A DNA stretch of 64,000 nucleotides from Pochonia chlamydosporia 170. Its lineage: Eukaryota > Ascomycota > Sordariomycetes > Hypocreales > Clavicipitaceae. Below, piece by piece: positions 11,140-23,850 of this stretch. The translations under genes were made by a program, and so were the position numbers. The stretch is taken from NCBI RefSeq assembly GCF_001653235.2, contig NC_035790.1:2480001-2544000 (forward strand), read 5' to 3'. The notes beneath the pieces were generated by a model. It saw only the letters and a program-made list of their open reading frames with translations. It did no database searches and was not told where the DNA came from. Each line of letters opens with the position of its first letter. Position 1 is the stretch's first letter.

Positions 11140-11976
11140 ATGTCCTCTGAGGGATCTCCAAATGGCATGGGCCACCGCCGCAGCTCCATCACACAGGCGG
11201 CTCTCTCCAACCTCTTCCAACGAGGCCCGTCCAATGCTTCGAATGGTGGCAACAGTCAAATGAACAGTTTTGATCCTCAGAGACGGCGGTTATCTGTTAC
11301 TACAATCGGCCTTTCAGGAACATCCCCCACCAACCCGCCGAGTTTCAACATGCGCCGCGGTAGCATGTCCACCAACAACTCCGACTCCATCGACGAAAGT
11401 GCAATCGAAGATGAGGACATGCCCGGCGCCGCTAGAACCGCCCCGAATACGCCCTTTGTCCGTAGGATGAGCTTCGGTGCTTCAGCCATGAGAGGATACC
11501 GCCCTGGTGGCAATAGCCCTGGCAATGGTAATAACCCAGCTTCTTCTCCCCCATCATCTCTCGGGCGAAGAACCTCGCAAAATCAAGGCTCTGCGATCGG
11601 TGCTGCTCTTTCTGCGGCCGGCCGTCGAGCCAGTACTGCGACGTCTTCTGCCGCAGCTGCACAGGCAAGCAACACCATGCCTTCAAGAGCCCCTTCTGAC
11701 AATGCCAATTCTCGTGCAGACCAGCAGGGCTTCAACTGGTCCGAGCAACTTAGGTCTCGAGCTGAGAGCTCCGTCTCCGGCGGTCCACGCCCTTCATTTT
11801 CGCTAGCTTCCTCGCCACCAAGAGGAACATCCCACCACGATCGGGCCAAATCCGTCTCCGACATGATGCAGCCGCCTGTCCAGGCTCCAGCACCTGCACA
11901 ACCGCCCAGGCAAGAGCCGCGGAAACCAGACGCCTTTCAAGAGAGAATTCTCAAAGGCGATTTCTACATGGATTGA
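11140..11976 (+). CDS. Ser-rich disordered protein with six RRxS motifs
   Basis: Single-exon gene of 278 aa; the ATG at 11140 is the first in frame. I do not recognise a named family. The protein is almost entirely low-complexity Ser/Pro/Ala/Asn and probably disordered. It carries six RRxS sites matching the protein kinase A consensus: RRSS 13-16, RRLS 49-52, RRGS 72-75, RRMS 108-111, RRTS 143-146, RRAS 162-165. Two short segments look ordered or conserved: FNWSEQLRSRAESSV near 198-212 and the C-terminal DAFQERILKGDFYMD. A phosphorylation-regulated adaptor is a reasonable inference; no enzyme motif is present. The long C/T-rich leader upstream suggests a highly expressed or translationally controlled transcript. 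Confidence 0.85.
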   Translation: MSSEGSPNGMGHRRSSITQAALSNLFQRGPSNASNGGNSQMNSFDPQRRRLSVTTIGLSGTSPTNPPSFNMRRGSMSTNNSDSIDESAIEDEDMPGAARTAPNTPFVRRMSFGASAMRGYRPGGNSPGNGNNPASSPPSSLGRRTSQNQGSAIGAALSAAGRRASTATSSAAAAQASNTMPSRAPSDNANSRADQQGFNWSEQLRSRAESSVSGGPRPSFSLASSPPRGTSHHDRAKSVSDMMQPPVQAPAPAQPPRQEPRKPDAFQERILKGDFYMD

Positions 11977-13170
11977 ATGGCCTTTCTCCACTGCCCTCAT
12001 GCGGCACCTTTCTAATCCTTTGATCGGCAGTCGGCCATCCTCATCTGTTCGTGTCCGGGGTTGACGCATTGCTATGACGTCGTTCCGGGCCACACCAGGG
12101 GATGACCCAAGCTTTTTGAATGAGGTTTTATGTTCGATGCAAATACTTGCCAGCTATCGATTGTGAACTGGTTTTGGCTCTTGTTACCCGTGCGAGCATT
12201 GCATTTTGTTAGGATCGCATAATGACAAATATGTGTGTCATTTATACAAGCATTATTGGAAGGCATGGGAATATTCTTAATCGTTGATTTTTTGCGAGAG
12301 ATGGGCTGTCAAAACGCTTTCACCGACGTGTAGCGTTTAAGTCATACATGGTTTCGGTGACCGCGAAACCCCCGGTCCGTCAAAACATTGGGGAAGCATT
12401 GCAACTACTTCTTTTCTTCTTGGCCCCGCGGTTAAACAAAAACTCAACAACCGGCAAAACATTTTCTTCTTTTTTCTCTTTCAAAGCAGTCTACTGTTGA
12501 GAGCGATGAAAACGACAAAGCGAAAGGAGGGGTGATACACTACCCCGTTTAGGGAACGAAACGGCGCACATGGCTTGATGTTCATGTACTATCTAGTGTG
12601 TGTGATGTAGGACTATTACAGAGTCGCGACACGGAGACATTGGTAACACATGGATGGAAATGACAACCAGGATGAGACATCGGATTTGACAATTGCGGCG
12701 GGACAGACACAAATTTGCTAGGCAAATGGCGTTGACGAGTTGCTTATTTTTGTTTTTCTTCATGTGAGCGCAACGACGATTTATTGAAATGAAACTTGGC
12801 GACAGGCGCCTTTTATGCCCTGATTGCATGACGTTCGTTTATATATTGTATTAGCTGCCGTCCAGGACAACTAGGAATAGTTTGTCTTGAGATTTGAACT
12901 TTACCTTATTAAGTAGTCAGATTGAACGAATATCCTGCACTCTCGCACCATGTTCAACGCATGTGACACGTCACGCATAAGCGGGACAGAATCGCTCGTG
13001 TAAAATGCAGTCCATGGTATCATTAACATTTGATGAAATATACAAGGGTAGCCCATCTTTTATCCGTACAAAACAAAAGCACCAACTGCGCCAAGCCACA
13101 TCTATGAGGGGAGAACATGTCCGACTAGCTCATTTCCCGTTGCTACAAGCCGACGAAATGCTGTATTTGA
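11977..13170. other. Convergent intergenic region
   Basis: About 1.2 kb between the converging genes ending at 11976 (+) and 13171 (-). It contains the 3' UTRs. Short frames at 12593-12829 and 13005-13220 are not protein-like. No RNA gene or repeat was recognised. Confidence 0.55.
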
Positions 13171-15905
13171 TCAAAATGAAAAGAAGTTTGGGTCTGGCAA
13201 CCCCTGGAACATGTCACTAAATAGCGGATCATTAAGTACCATCTTTGCTCCGCCGCCATACATCTCCCCTGATTGATCCAACGGCACGCCAAGGCTCTCA
13301 AAGTCAAAGTTTGCGGGCAGGCCTATCGTCATGTCCATATCAACAGGTTGCTGAGGCTGGTTCATCCACGGTTGCGTAAAGGCGGATGGGTCGCGTGCCT
13401 GAGGCGGCGTATTGGTATCTGTGTAGTATGTATTCGGAGGAGGCGCCTGGCCGCCGGAGATGGAGTTGTAAAAGGGTCGGGGGGTGTTGGACTCGCGGCC
13501 CATGGCGACTTCGGAGAGGACTTGGAGGGGAGTATTGGCTGAGCGGTCTGGTGGTTGGGGATGGGACTGGGGTTGTTGTTGTTGTTGTTGTTGTTGCTGC
13601 TGCATGGAGGGTGTTCCTGCGTCGGGTGTGTTTGACGAGGAGCCTCCGGTGGTGGTGGATGGATTTTGGGCATCCTGTTTGGCGTCCACCTTGCCGTGCT
13701 TTAGGAACCAGGTGCGTAGCATGACTAGGACGAGGAGGAACTTGGATGCAGGTCGGCATTTGTCGTCGGCTGCGGTGGCACTGAATTTCTCGAGTAGCGC
13801 TTCGAGATAGTATGCTACACGCATGTTGTCCTTGTTGATGACTTTTCCGAGTTCTGATGACGGGCTTGATGCGGAAAAGTACATCTTCATGAGAATGACG
13901 ACGGCGTAGGCGACCCGCACAAAGGTGAAGACTGGTAGGCATCGGATGGCGAAGACGTCCATGGAGAGAAAGGTTTGGAAGATGTTGTCGATGGCGGAGA
14001 GGCAGGCTGACAGAGCGTTGATGTGTGCCGCACTCAGAGGTTCGCTGCTCACCATGCCGTCTTGGAGGATATCAGTACTGAAAGGGGGGCGGACTGCATC
14101 CGTGGTATTATCGGAGTGGAGGGCCAGTTCGTGCATGTAGAGATTCAAAATGCTGAAGCCCATTTTGAGAGTCGCTTGATGATGGGTGTCAGTTTTGTGC
14201 CATATTTCACTGAACTGGGTGGGGGAGCAAATAACTCACGTTGCATCATCTCCGTTGGCACTGCCGCAATATACTTGTCCAAGTCTCTCTCGAGTCCTCT
14301 GAGTGTGTACTGTGTCCTCGCATCCATGATATTGACAGCAGTGTCAGGATCATCCATGGACAATTGAACTCCAATGTCTTCGGCCATGCGGTGCGTCCAA
14401 ACCAAATGGCAGAAGTACTTGTCTGTTGGGTAAGCATCCGCTGATGTTCTCAGCAACTCGAGGCTCTCCGTCATGAACGGCGACCACCGAATGAGATTTG
14501 GTCGATGCAGAGACATTGCCGTGTTGGCAGCGAGGAAGTGGCACGTCAGCCAGGTTCGTCTACACTCTAGGCTAGTCGGATCAGGCTGGGGATGTCGTCT
14601 GAACGGATGCTCTCGCCAGCTGAAACCCGGCATACCACGCTTGGGAGCCGATTTCTTTCCCAAGCCAATATCAAGGGCCATAACGGCTGACATGTGGACG
14701 AGCTGGTAGAATTTCAGCTCCTCAAAGTGCTCTGGCGGCCAGTACCAAATAACCGCAACATGGAGGGCTTGTATAAGCTCCAGGTTCTTCTCACCCACGA
14801 TGACAATCTTCTCGGCAAAGAGCTCCATCAGCTCTCGCTGCAGGACGCGCTGGAGTCCATGTGTTTCCGACGAAGCAGCCGCCATGACGGCAAGGAACAA
14901 ATAGGGCTTCGACCTGCGCAGCTCCATGATAGACATGCCCGGAGGAAACACCACAGAAGGTAAATGCCTCAACATGTGCTCCTTGTACCGCTGAAACAAC
15001 TCGGCAGCCCTCTCCATGCTGACAAGTCCTCGGTCGATAATGTCGGTTCTGTTCCCCCTCCCAGTTGTCGGCCATTGTGATGCGCCCGTCGCAGGAGACC
15101 CTTCGCCGGAGCCATCGCGATACTCGGTGGCTTTCCTCTTATGACCAGCAGCAATATCTGGTGGATCAAACACAGACGGCCGATATGTCCTCGGAGTTTG
15201 AGTCTGTTGCACAGGACTGGCGACGATTCCCTGACCCGCACCAGCCTCGGAACCAGCCCAAGTCCTAGCAGGATCATTATTGATCCAAAGTCCAGACATA
15301 CCCTCAGAAGCTTGTCTCTGCGGCGCCGTAGATGATGCTGAAATCCCCGAGACAGAATGGCCACTCGGCCCAACACCAGTCGAGCCGCTTCCCATCCCCG
15401 GCACTGCCGCCCGAGCTTGTAGGCTTGCCGTCAACGCATCAATCTTCTTCTCGAGCTCCGAAACCCTGCTATCCGTCTTCTTTTGCCTCTTCCTCGTCGG
15501 CATCGTCACAACGCAATTCCTCCCCGCCTTCTTACATCTCTTGCACGGCGCATTTTCATCGTCCGGATCGGGCTCGCATCGCACCTTGAGCCCACGACAC
15601 GCTTCGCAGGCTCTCGACTTTTTCGCATCGACACCAGCCGCACCCGCAGCACCTTCTTCGTCGTGGTCCGGTCCATCCTTATGCTGCTGCTGTTGCTGAG
15701 GCTGGCCCGGTGTGCCTAGTCCAGTTGACGGGCTGTCGGAGGTGTCAGTCCCGTGGCGGGGAGCAGAACGATGATGCGACTGTGCTGTCGCCTCGAGTTG
15801 GCTCGATGGTGATGGCGTTGAGGAATTCAAACGGGCGCCAGCGCCAGAGCCAAAAGGTGAGCCCCGCCCGCCATGGTCTGATTGTAAGCGAGGATCCAAG
15901 TCCAT
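13171..15905 (-). CDS. Zn(II)2Cys6 fungal transcription factor
   Basis: Nuclear DNA-binding regulator, 889 aa. Exons 15905-14240 and 14174-13171. The 65-bp intron 14239-14175 (GTGAGT, CTGAC, AAG) is the only choice that keeps phase. The start at 15905 (MDLDPRLQ) was chosen because an upstream ATG at the same locus is stopped after three codons. A Ser/Gly/Gln-rich N-terminus is followed by the binuclear zinc cluster, Cys100, 103, 110, 121, 124 and 131 (CX2CX6CX10CX2CX6C). Next come a basic linker (RKRQKK) and a short coiled coil (VSELEKKIDAL), then a large helical fungal-specific middle region, and a C-terminal region with a Gln run from CAA/CAG codons (13572-13603). The spacing and linker resemble the Leu3/War1 group, a guess from resemblance only. 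Target genes cannot be deduced: no metabolic cluster is adjacent. Confidence 0.9.
13572..13603 (-). repeat. CAA/CAG microsatellite encoding polyglutamine
   Basis: About ten consecutive Gln codons inside the second exon of the Zn2Cys6 regulator. Trinucleotide runs of this kind vary in length between isolates without breaking the frame. Confidence 0.9.
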
Positions 15906-17258
15906 GTAGAACGGCGGGCGCCTTTTCAAAGTTTCATATGTGTTGGCCCTTGTGTCGCTGTTGAAATTGAGCTTGTTTGTTCGGTCGGAGGTTTAGACCA
16001 GCGAAGAACGGCGATTGTTGTCGCCGATGCACCGACAAGTGGATAAAAGGATGACAGAGGAAAGAACAAGACCAGAATGGTGGAGGAAGGAGACACAGGC
16101 AGTGACGGCAGTTACGGAAGGACTGCGCCAAGACAGCCACTTCGCTATTTCCTGCCGAGAGTGGGGGTTCCTGCGAGAGTCAAGTCAGATGGCAGGCAGT
16201 TCAATTCAGTACTCCATACGGAGTAGACACTCTGTAGATAGCATCAGCTTCGAATATATGAATATGTTTTCTTCGGCGTCATGTAGAGCAACTTTCCATT
16301 CCTTGCAAAGTTCGAACTGCGCATATGACTATTTCTAGCCAAGTTGCTACACTAGGTATAGTGCACGACTGAAAGGCGCAAGACATATTGCAAGCCATGA
16401 AAGTGCCGCACATCCGCGAGAATCCGACGAAACTTGTCACCTCTCAAGCTCATGATGGCAAGTGTGTTTCTCATCAAGATTTCCCATCAAGATTTTACAA
16501 ACAGAAAGCGAAAAGACAATGGATTCATACGTTAGATGAAATAGATAATATGTGTATTTCTCAGAGTACGCAACGTTAAAATGGTATCATTCTCATTCAA
16601 TCGCAATATCCATTAACCCAATCCCGCTCATCATATCAAGCTGCAGAAATCACATCATCTGCCAAGCCCAAAATATTCACCTATGTAGATGATACATGAA
16701 GAAGAGTTCCTTGTAAGAATCAACTGCAAACCTGCGCTCACCGCGCCATAAACAAAGATCTGGAATCTTTAGCTGTATAAAAACATCAAATGTCTTTGCG
16801 CTCCCAGCGTCTCGGTTGATCGAAAATAAAAACACCACAGCGAAACGCCAACAAAGAACCTGCCCGGTATATATTACATGTGTGTCTATGCCAGGGTCTC
16901 GACTCATTCAATCGACCCCTCGACCCAGCTCATACTGTGACACTGGCCAGTGTCACTCTGTCAGAAAAGGGGGCCCGGCCACCGATCATCATGGCGTTTT
17001 TGCCAATGAATAATGATATAATAATGAAGTATTAAGTCGTCTTGCGTCTAGTCCTCGATTATTGCGCCCCAACGACAAACTCTCTCTGTGTCTGGTGATG
17101 AATGAATTCTTGCCGGTTTAAGGAGGGTATAAAATGATAAAAAGAGCATGCATGTGGTGGTATCATGGCGTCCTTTCCTCCCACGCATGTGAATCATGTG
17201 AATAATATATAAAACAAAACCATTATCGTGTAGGTACTTCTTCCAAGAAGCATCCAAG
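15906..17258. promoter_or_regulatory. Upstream region of the Zn2Cys6 regulator and 3' region of the RhoGAP gene
   Basis: About 1.35 kb with no credible gene. The part next to 15906 is the promoter and leader of the regulator. An inverted repeat TACTCC-ATAC-GGAGTA lies at 16210-16225. The part next to 17258 is the 3' UTR of the RhoGAP gene. Confidence 0.5.
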
Positions 17259-20200
17259 TTAGATCTGAGCTTCCTCACGAAGTCGACTCCTTGAGCCTTG
17301 CTGCTGTAAACCCACAACTCCTCCCATATAAATTGAGCTCTCCCGTCTCTTTGCATTTGAAGCCCGTTGCTGTTCGACTACACCGTAGTCTTCGCCTGGT
17401 GACTGGTATGTCGGTCGGTCATAGCCAGGTGCCACTCTGTGCACCGGATGATACCCGTGGCCGTCGAAACCGTTCGGCATGGAGTAGCCGCTCTCATATG
17501 CTGGTCGCGAAGCGCCGCCATGCAACCCCAGGGGAGGCGTGGGGGTACTTCGAGCGCCCTGGATATTGGCCATCAGAGGTGGTGTTGGTGTTGACCTGGA
17601 ATGGTCCCTCCTGGCCTCCATTCGCGGCTGGCGATGCGGCGAGGCGCTCCCGCCAGATGAAGTCGAGGGTCGCGGCGGTGGTGGCTCAACGAATCGTTGA
17701 AGTGGCGCGTCTGGTTGTCCTTGTACTTCTGAGCTCTCTGTGCTTGGAGACGGCAGTTCATACTCTTCTGGGGCAATTCCAAAAATGCCCTCGTAGTTTT
17801 GCAGGAACATGGCGAAAACCTGCGCGGGAATGTTGAGCGTGGGCGAGAACACAATGCCCACATTACGGACATTCATCTTATTCTTGTCCGAGTTGTTTAT
17901 AATTCTGATCAAAAAGGCAATCAGGTACTTCAGCAGAGTTGCGTTCGCTCGAGGTAGCCTTTGCGTCAGCTCATTCAATCGTGCCACCTTTTCATGCCGA
18001 TCTAGAACCTCGGTCGTCTGCATGAAGTCGAGGTGAAGGTCTCTCGTGAGAATGGTGGTTGGAAGCTCTCGCAGATAGCCCTTCAGCAGAGATGCCACGG
18101 CATGGATGTCATGGTACACCTCATCAGCTACAAGATTGACATCACTCTCCACATTGAATCGCTCGCGCAGCTGCTTGATGACCACGCTTGATCCACTAAG
18201 TCGGAAGATTCCTTCTTCATAAATGGCATCGTGATGATCAAGATACTGTATACATCGATAGACAACCGACGGGAGTGGTACGTCGACGTCAACTGGGGGG
18301 TTGTAACGAACCGCTTCCGCCAGCGGCGCTCCGAATACCTGGCGAGTAGGTCCTTGCTGACCGTAAGATGCAGGTACCGCTGAACCCGAACCAGCATCGC
18401 TGCCTCCGAATAAGGAGTCCTGCCCATCAGAAGAGGTTCGGGTCTTGGGGCCGAATCCGAAAAAGCTTCGCTTTCGCTGCTTCTTTTCGTCGTGCGTCGG
18501 GGCGCTAAGACCACCTATCCGGTTACCCCAGGCCGCCGAATCGGAGATTAGCTGTGGATCTTTAGGTGCAGATATCGTTTTGTTGGCTTGAGAGCTCATG
18601 GTCTCGCTGGCAAAGTTTTGTGAGCCTTGCTGTTCGGAGAGGGCAGTGGTTCCTTTTTGGGGCGCGTCTCCGGCATGTGTTGAGTCGTACCTAACGCCAA
18701 TCAGGGTGTCGGAATCTCCATGTTGGTGATGAGACTTGCCGCTGCCCGGGGGGTTCTTCTTTGATCTGCCACCGCTGGGGTGATCAGGTCCAGAAACCTG
18801 TTGGTCGTGCGCCGGCTTTGTGCCTTGTGGTGGCCGGGAATCGTCAGGATCCTGGTAGTCTATCCACTGCAAAAGAACGTCGACCCAAACATCTCGCTCC
18901 TTGTCGCTCTCCGCACACAATATGTGCTTCACATATGCACTGGAGTCCCTCTTTTTGGGCTCCATGATCAGGAAAGCATGTCTGAATTGATTATCAAGCT
19001 CCTCCCCAGTGGTTGGTCGTGCCGGCGACTGGTTTTCGTTGCTTTGTGTGTGAGACTGTTTGCCTATTTGCGCATTCCGAAGCCTAATGGTGCCGAGATG
19101 AGCCCCTCCGGGTGTCTCGTAGTACTTGAACTCTGGTTCCGGTCCTTCCAGGACAAAGAACCTGACTTTCCAGCCACCAAAGTTCTTGCCCTTCTTTGTC
19201 AGATAGCCACTACGAAGCGGTCGGCCGTCAGCGCCAATCTTGAGCCCGCTGTTCTCAGGAGTTGGACGGAACGACGATCCAGTTTCATCAGCATTTGGCG
19301 GCAGCGTGTGTGTCGAGAGATACTTGCACAGTTCTATGGCTGTAGCGATGTCAAAAGGGGTGTCGAGAACCTCGGCCATGTATTCTTCCAAAGCCTCTCG
19401 TCGGGAATCCAGCTTTGCAGGTGAATGGCCAGTAAAAAGTGTGCGGTCGGGGGTTTTGGCAGCGCAGTCTGGACACTGCTTCAGCCTCGAGTCCAACTTG
19501 CTCAATGAAGCAATATCTTTCTCAACTCGCCAAAGCTCGCCATCATCAGCCCGAGATATAATTGCAAGCGTAAAGACGGGGTCTTCTTCCAATTGCGTCA
19601 AGGACAGAAGACTAGCTCTTGATGGTTTCATGCGCGAAGATGCCACCTTCACCTTGATAGATGGCAACGCGTTGGGGGGTAGCAAAAGATTCGGATATTC
19701 GTCTGTAACAAGACCTCGATATATCTTTGTACGCTCCGTGGGTGATGATTGGCTCCCGTCACCACTATACTTGGCCACGTTCAGTAGTGCAACAGACGAG
19801 GAACTCGCGGAGCCTGGTGGCGGAGGAGACATTAACGGTGTGTTTGGAGGCAGCACAATTGGTTGCCGTGGTGGACGAGGAGAGAGCGGAGCCGATGCAC
19901 CAACAAGTCTTGCAGACAGAGGCGCAGAAGCTGAGTGCTGAATGTTACCAAGTGGTCGGGGAGTCGCCGGCAAACCGGGACTTAACAGCGGTGCCGGTAT
20001 CTCGGTCTTCTTCACTGGAAGCAGCAGCGCATTTATGGACGCAGATTGTTCTGGTTCTTGGGCCTGAGATGAAGGGGTTGACGTCGGATAATGCGCTTTG
20101 GGTACTTTGGTTGGGCTTTGCGGGCCTGTTTGAGACGCACTTCGCTCTTGCGCCTGTCTGAAAGCAACGGCTTCGCGCTCCTTATCATCGTCCTCTCTCG

Positions 20201-22461
20201 TTTTTCGTCGCCCCCGCGTTTCGCCAACAATCTCGTCGACTTCGAGAATATCGTCATAGTCAGATTCAGTGTCGTCGTCCGCAGTCGCTGCCAGGTTCTG
20301 TCGGACTTGCTTCTTCAATTGAAGTGGTGCCGGAGGTGCTTTCCGAGGAGGCGAAGGGAACTGGCTGAGACCTTTGTCTGTCTGTGGCGATGGTTCGCCT
20401 GCTGCCACAGATGGAGCAGCTGTTGGAATCTTTGGTGGTGGAACCTTGGGTGGTTCACTGGGGAAGCTTCTGGACGGAGGCAGCGAAACGTTATACGGGA
20501 TCTCTCTCAATTGTTGCTCGCCCTTGTCTTTCCAAGCGACATCGGCAGCCTTGTCTTCCGCCTCGTGGTCAAACTTGCCCAGTGCATGCTCCTGTGCTTT
20601 TGGCATGGCATGCTTGGGGTCCAACATTTCGCGAACTGGATTCGGTGAAACATGAGGTTTATCAGCCGGTGGTGTAATCGGATACGGTGCCATGGAAGGA
20701 ATGTCGATAGGTGAGTCTTTCTGACTATCTGAGTCGAGCGAGGGAGAATCCGGTGGTCCGCTTGTCTGTACTCTGGGTTGAGGCCGCTGTTCGCGAGGCG
20801 AAATGGCACCACGTTCTACACGATCGCCAGACGACGATTCAACTTTGTGACCAGATGCCGCTTCCTTTACTGCCGGATTCGCCATTATTTCCTTCAGCTT
20901 CCGTCTGTACTTCTCCTTCTCCTTGAGTGCTGCTTCCAGGTCCTTGTTCAAGCCCAAGATCATGGCTCTCTGCTTGTCCACCAGTCTCCATAATTGAGTA
21001 TTTTGTTGTGACTGCGAGTGCTTCTCTTTGAGTAGGTGCTGTATTACAGCTTCTGGGCTACCGGCCGTCTTGATGAGGCTTGCGATATCTGGCGAGCCGG
21101 GTGCATCTTGAGGTCCACTTTTGCTACCTGAGGAGCCTTGGCCTTGTTTCGATGAAATGGTGGAGATAGCCGTATCAATAGAGGAATTTCGGGGTAGCCC
21201 TTTCGTTCCTTCGGTAGAGTTGGCGGCCATCGTCGCAGCCATGACCGGTTTGCCAGCCTTTGAGGGCCGTGGGGCAGGCGTCGATCTCACGGTGTCGGAG
21301 ACGCTTCGGTTGTCATTCGGATGGTTTGGAAAGTTGAGCCTGCGGGGCATTAGGGGTCAGTAAAAGAGGGAAGAAAGCAGACAAAATCTGAGTATCATGA
21401 GGGGGGGGAATATAAGAGCCAAACGGCACGAGCGACGGCATTCGCGCAATTTATGCCAGGGTGGTATAGGATCGGAGAGCACAGACCTTGGGATTTCGTC
21501 GTCTGGGCTAGATGGACTGGACGAGTCGCTATAAAACGTCGTCTGCCCAACAGGTGCCCTAGATATCGTCTTCTCAGCCAACTTGCCGCCAATAGGCTGA
21601 AATCCTTGCCGTGTCGCAGAAACAGCGGGCTCTGGAGGACTCGTGCTTGACGGAGAGGTCGCCACGTTGCTGGATGTAGACAACGGGCTAGGTACGGGTG
21701 GTCGAGGTGATCTAGAAAGATGGCAGAAAAAAAATCGCCGTTAGCTATTTTATTTCCCTGGCTGGTTGTGACAAGTTTATCCGAAGGAAATAGAGTCCTT
21801 GGTACTGGTTGGACAAAAGACTAAGCAGACGAATAGACAACTCATGCGCCGGAAGACTTTGCAAGGCCAAAAAAATGATAAAAAATGCCAACATAAAGAA
21901 ACAGGCAAAGCATGTAGAGTTGAAACCTTGCCGGGGCTGCAGGTACAAAGGAGTTGATGCCAATTCTTTTAAGGGTGATACCTGTGAGAGGCATTGCGTG
22001 TAGGAAGACGATTGGAACAACCCCCAAGTTCCTGAATGAAGCGGAGAGTATCTTGTCGTATATTTTGAAATGTGATTTTTTTGCGAGACATAACAACCAT
22101 GCTGCGACCAGCGGCGACTCGGGACGAAGAGAAGACAACGGCACAAGGGGGGAATGACTCCAGACGATCGATTGTTCCAGACATGACTCTGGCAGAGCGA
22201 ACTCACTCACCTTTGACCTGGATGTGGAAGTGAACCAAGAGAGGACAAAGACGGCACGTTGATCAGGCGACCGGTGGTTGGACTCGTGGAATTGTCGTCG
22301 ACGGAAGATTGTGAATGTGATGGAGGAGACGATGGGAGTTGAGAGGCATGAGAACGGCGCGAGTCCCAGCGATGACGGGCTCCAACTTCAGCATCAATGT
22401 CTGGGTTCGAGAATGCGTCCGAAGATGAAGGCTGGCCACGCCGCGGCGCATGCTGCGACAT
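17259..22461 (-). CDS. PX-PH-RhoGAP protein (Bem3-like Cdc42 GAP)
   Basis: GTPase-activating protein for Rho-family GTPases, probably Cdc42, acting at polarity sites on the plasma membrane. Exons 22461-22211, 21711-21487, 21339-17259; 1518 aa. A Ser/Pro-rich N-terminus is followed by a coiled coil at about 261-311 (LVDKQRAMILGLNKDLEAAL), a long disordered stretch with proline motifs, a PX domain at about 709-835, a PH domain from about 869 (GYLTKKGKNFGGWKVRFF) and a RhoGAP domain at about 1159-1342. The catalytic arginine finger is in GIFRLSGS near residue 1205; KNKMNVRNVGIVFSPTL is the usual second GAP motif. This order matches yeast Bem3. Intron 1 is 499 bp, long for this genome, and begins GTGAGT; intron 2 is 147 bp. 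Both are phase 2 on each side. The start MSQHAPRRG at 22461 is the first ATG in frame. Confidence 0.92.
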
Positions 22462-22584
22462 GGTCCCGTTTATGCAGCACAGCACAGAATGTCTTGGTGC
22501 AGAGCGTGCAGCAATAGCGAGAGCCTCTCCGCAAATCTTGAGTGGAGAGGGCGTCTGAGCTCACGTTCTGGCAGGGCAGAACAA

Positions 22585-22610
22585 CCTGACCAGACCTGAC
22601 CAGACCTGAC
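22585..22610. repeat. CTGACCAGAC tandem repeat
   Basis: Two and a half copies of a 10-bp unit, CTGACCAGAC, just upstream of the RhoGAP gene. It is related to the CCAGA array at 7617. Confidence 0.8.
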
Positions 22611-23834
22611 GAGAGGCTGACCTCAGCCGGGGGGGAGGGGAGAGGATGGGATGTCGAGGGCGTCAATGATGATCAAGCGGGTGTGTGGGTGTTTGGCCTG
22701 ATAGTCTGACCTAGTCGTCCTCAATCGGAACCTGAAGACGCAAAAAATTGTGGCACACCAGACGGGACCAGACAGACTCTTGGGGGGGGCTTGCCTGGGC
22801 TTGGGGAGGCGTGCGAGGCGGCGACATTGACGAGGTTTCGAGACGCCAGCCTTGGTCCTGATCTGATCCACGTCGCAAGTACAGTTGAGCGTATGCACAT
22901 ACAGCCAGGCATGTAATTCCGGCGCGGTGCGGTGCAGTGCGCTGTACAATGATACCAGACAATTTGTTACAGACCAGTTGACGTGTGGTGTGGTGCGAGT
23001 ACCGACTATGGAGTACGGAGTATGGCTTGCCCATACATGACAATACCAAGTCGGCCAAGGCAAGCATTTCATCACGGACAAGGCAGGGATGGAAGGGGGG
23101 TTAGGGAATAGACGACCAAGACGACGTCGACTTGGTTGGAAGCCGGGGGCAGACTGCGCGGGCAAGTTGATCGTTCATTTCTGCCATGGGTCCGGCCTTG
23201 TCGGTCATGGGCTGGCTGGCCATGGATTGGTCATGAGCCCAAAACCAAACCAAACCAGACGATTCAAACAAGAGAATCAAAGGCAAAACGGGTCTGGTCT
23301 CTCTCGGGTCTGGTGGGTATTTGTGGATTCCAAAGACTCGCCTTGCACCAGCATCCTCTGACTGATGAATGATGAATGGTGGACACTTTGACCGGGCTGA
23401 ACTTCTAAAGTTGGAGACGTTTGTCAGGATCCCCTGAATTGATGTTCATTCTTGACCACAGTTTTCTCCATGTTGCCTCTCGTTGTGTGGCGAGCCGAGC
23501 AAGCACAGGACATTTGTCCATAAGTATGAACTTTGTCCTCCGTCGACGACAAGGTTGAGACAACATTAGTTGTCAACGTCTTCTTTGCCTTTTGCTGGTT
23601 GCCTTTTTGTTCCGGTTATAGCCTCACCTCACCCTGAAAGAACACAGGAAGGAATTGCAGGCACACTGCATGGTTTCTATTTTCTTCTAGTTGCTCCATG
23701 TGTGACAGAAGTGACATGGTCTGCTGTTATCATATTTGATCACGCCCTGCGGAGTACGGACTATGTTCAGTAGGTAATAGAACTGTGCCACATCCGATTG
23801 GCATTTTAAGCAGCAAGGTTTTGTCATATATAGG

Positions 23835-23850
23835 TACTCCGTACTCCGTA
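23835..23850. repeat. Overlapping TACTCCGTA motifs
   Basis: Two overlapping copies of the 9-mer TACTCCGTA. Other exact copies, on either strand, lie in the stretches 16210-16225, 23008-23023, 24129-24144, 24302-24310, 24670-24678 and 25719-25727, all intergenic. Confidence 0.85.

Noticed and set aside
12593..12829. Short minus-strand frame between the two converging genes
   Set aside because: Too short, no motif, lies in expected 3' UTR sequence.
19240..19941. Plus-strand open frame of 233 codons
   Set aside because: Shadow of the large RhoGAP exon; no independent domain.
22623..23165. Minus-strand open frame of 180 codons upstream of the RhoGAP gene
   Set aside because: Cys/Arg/His-rich composition without domain or splice support; overlaps repeats.
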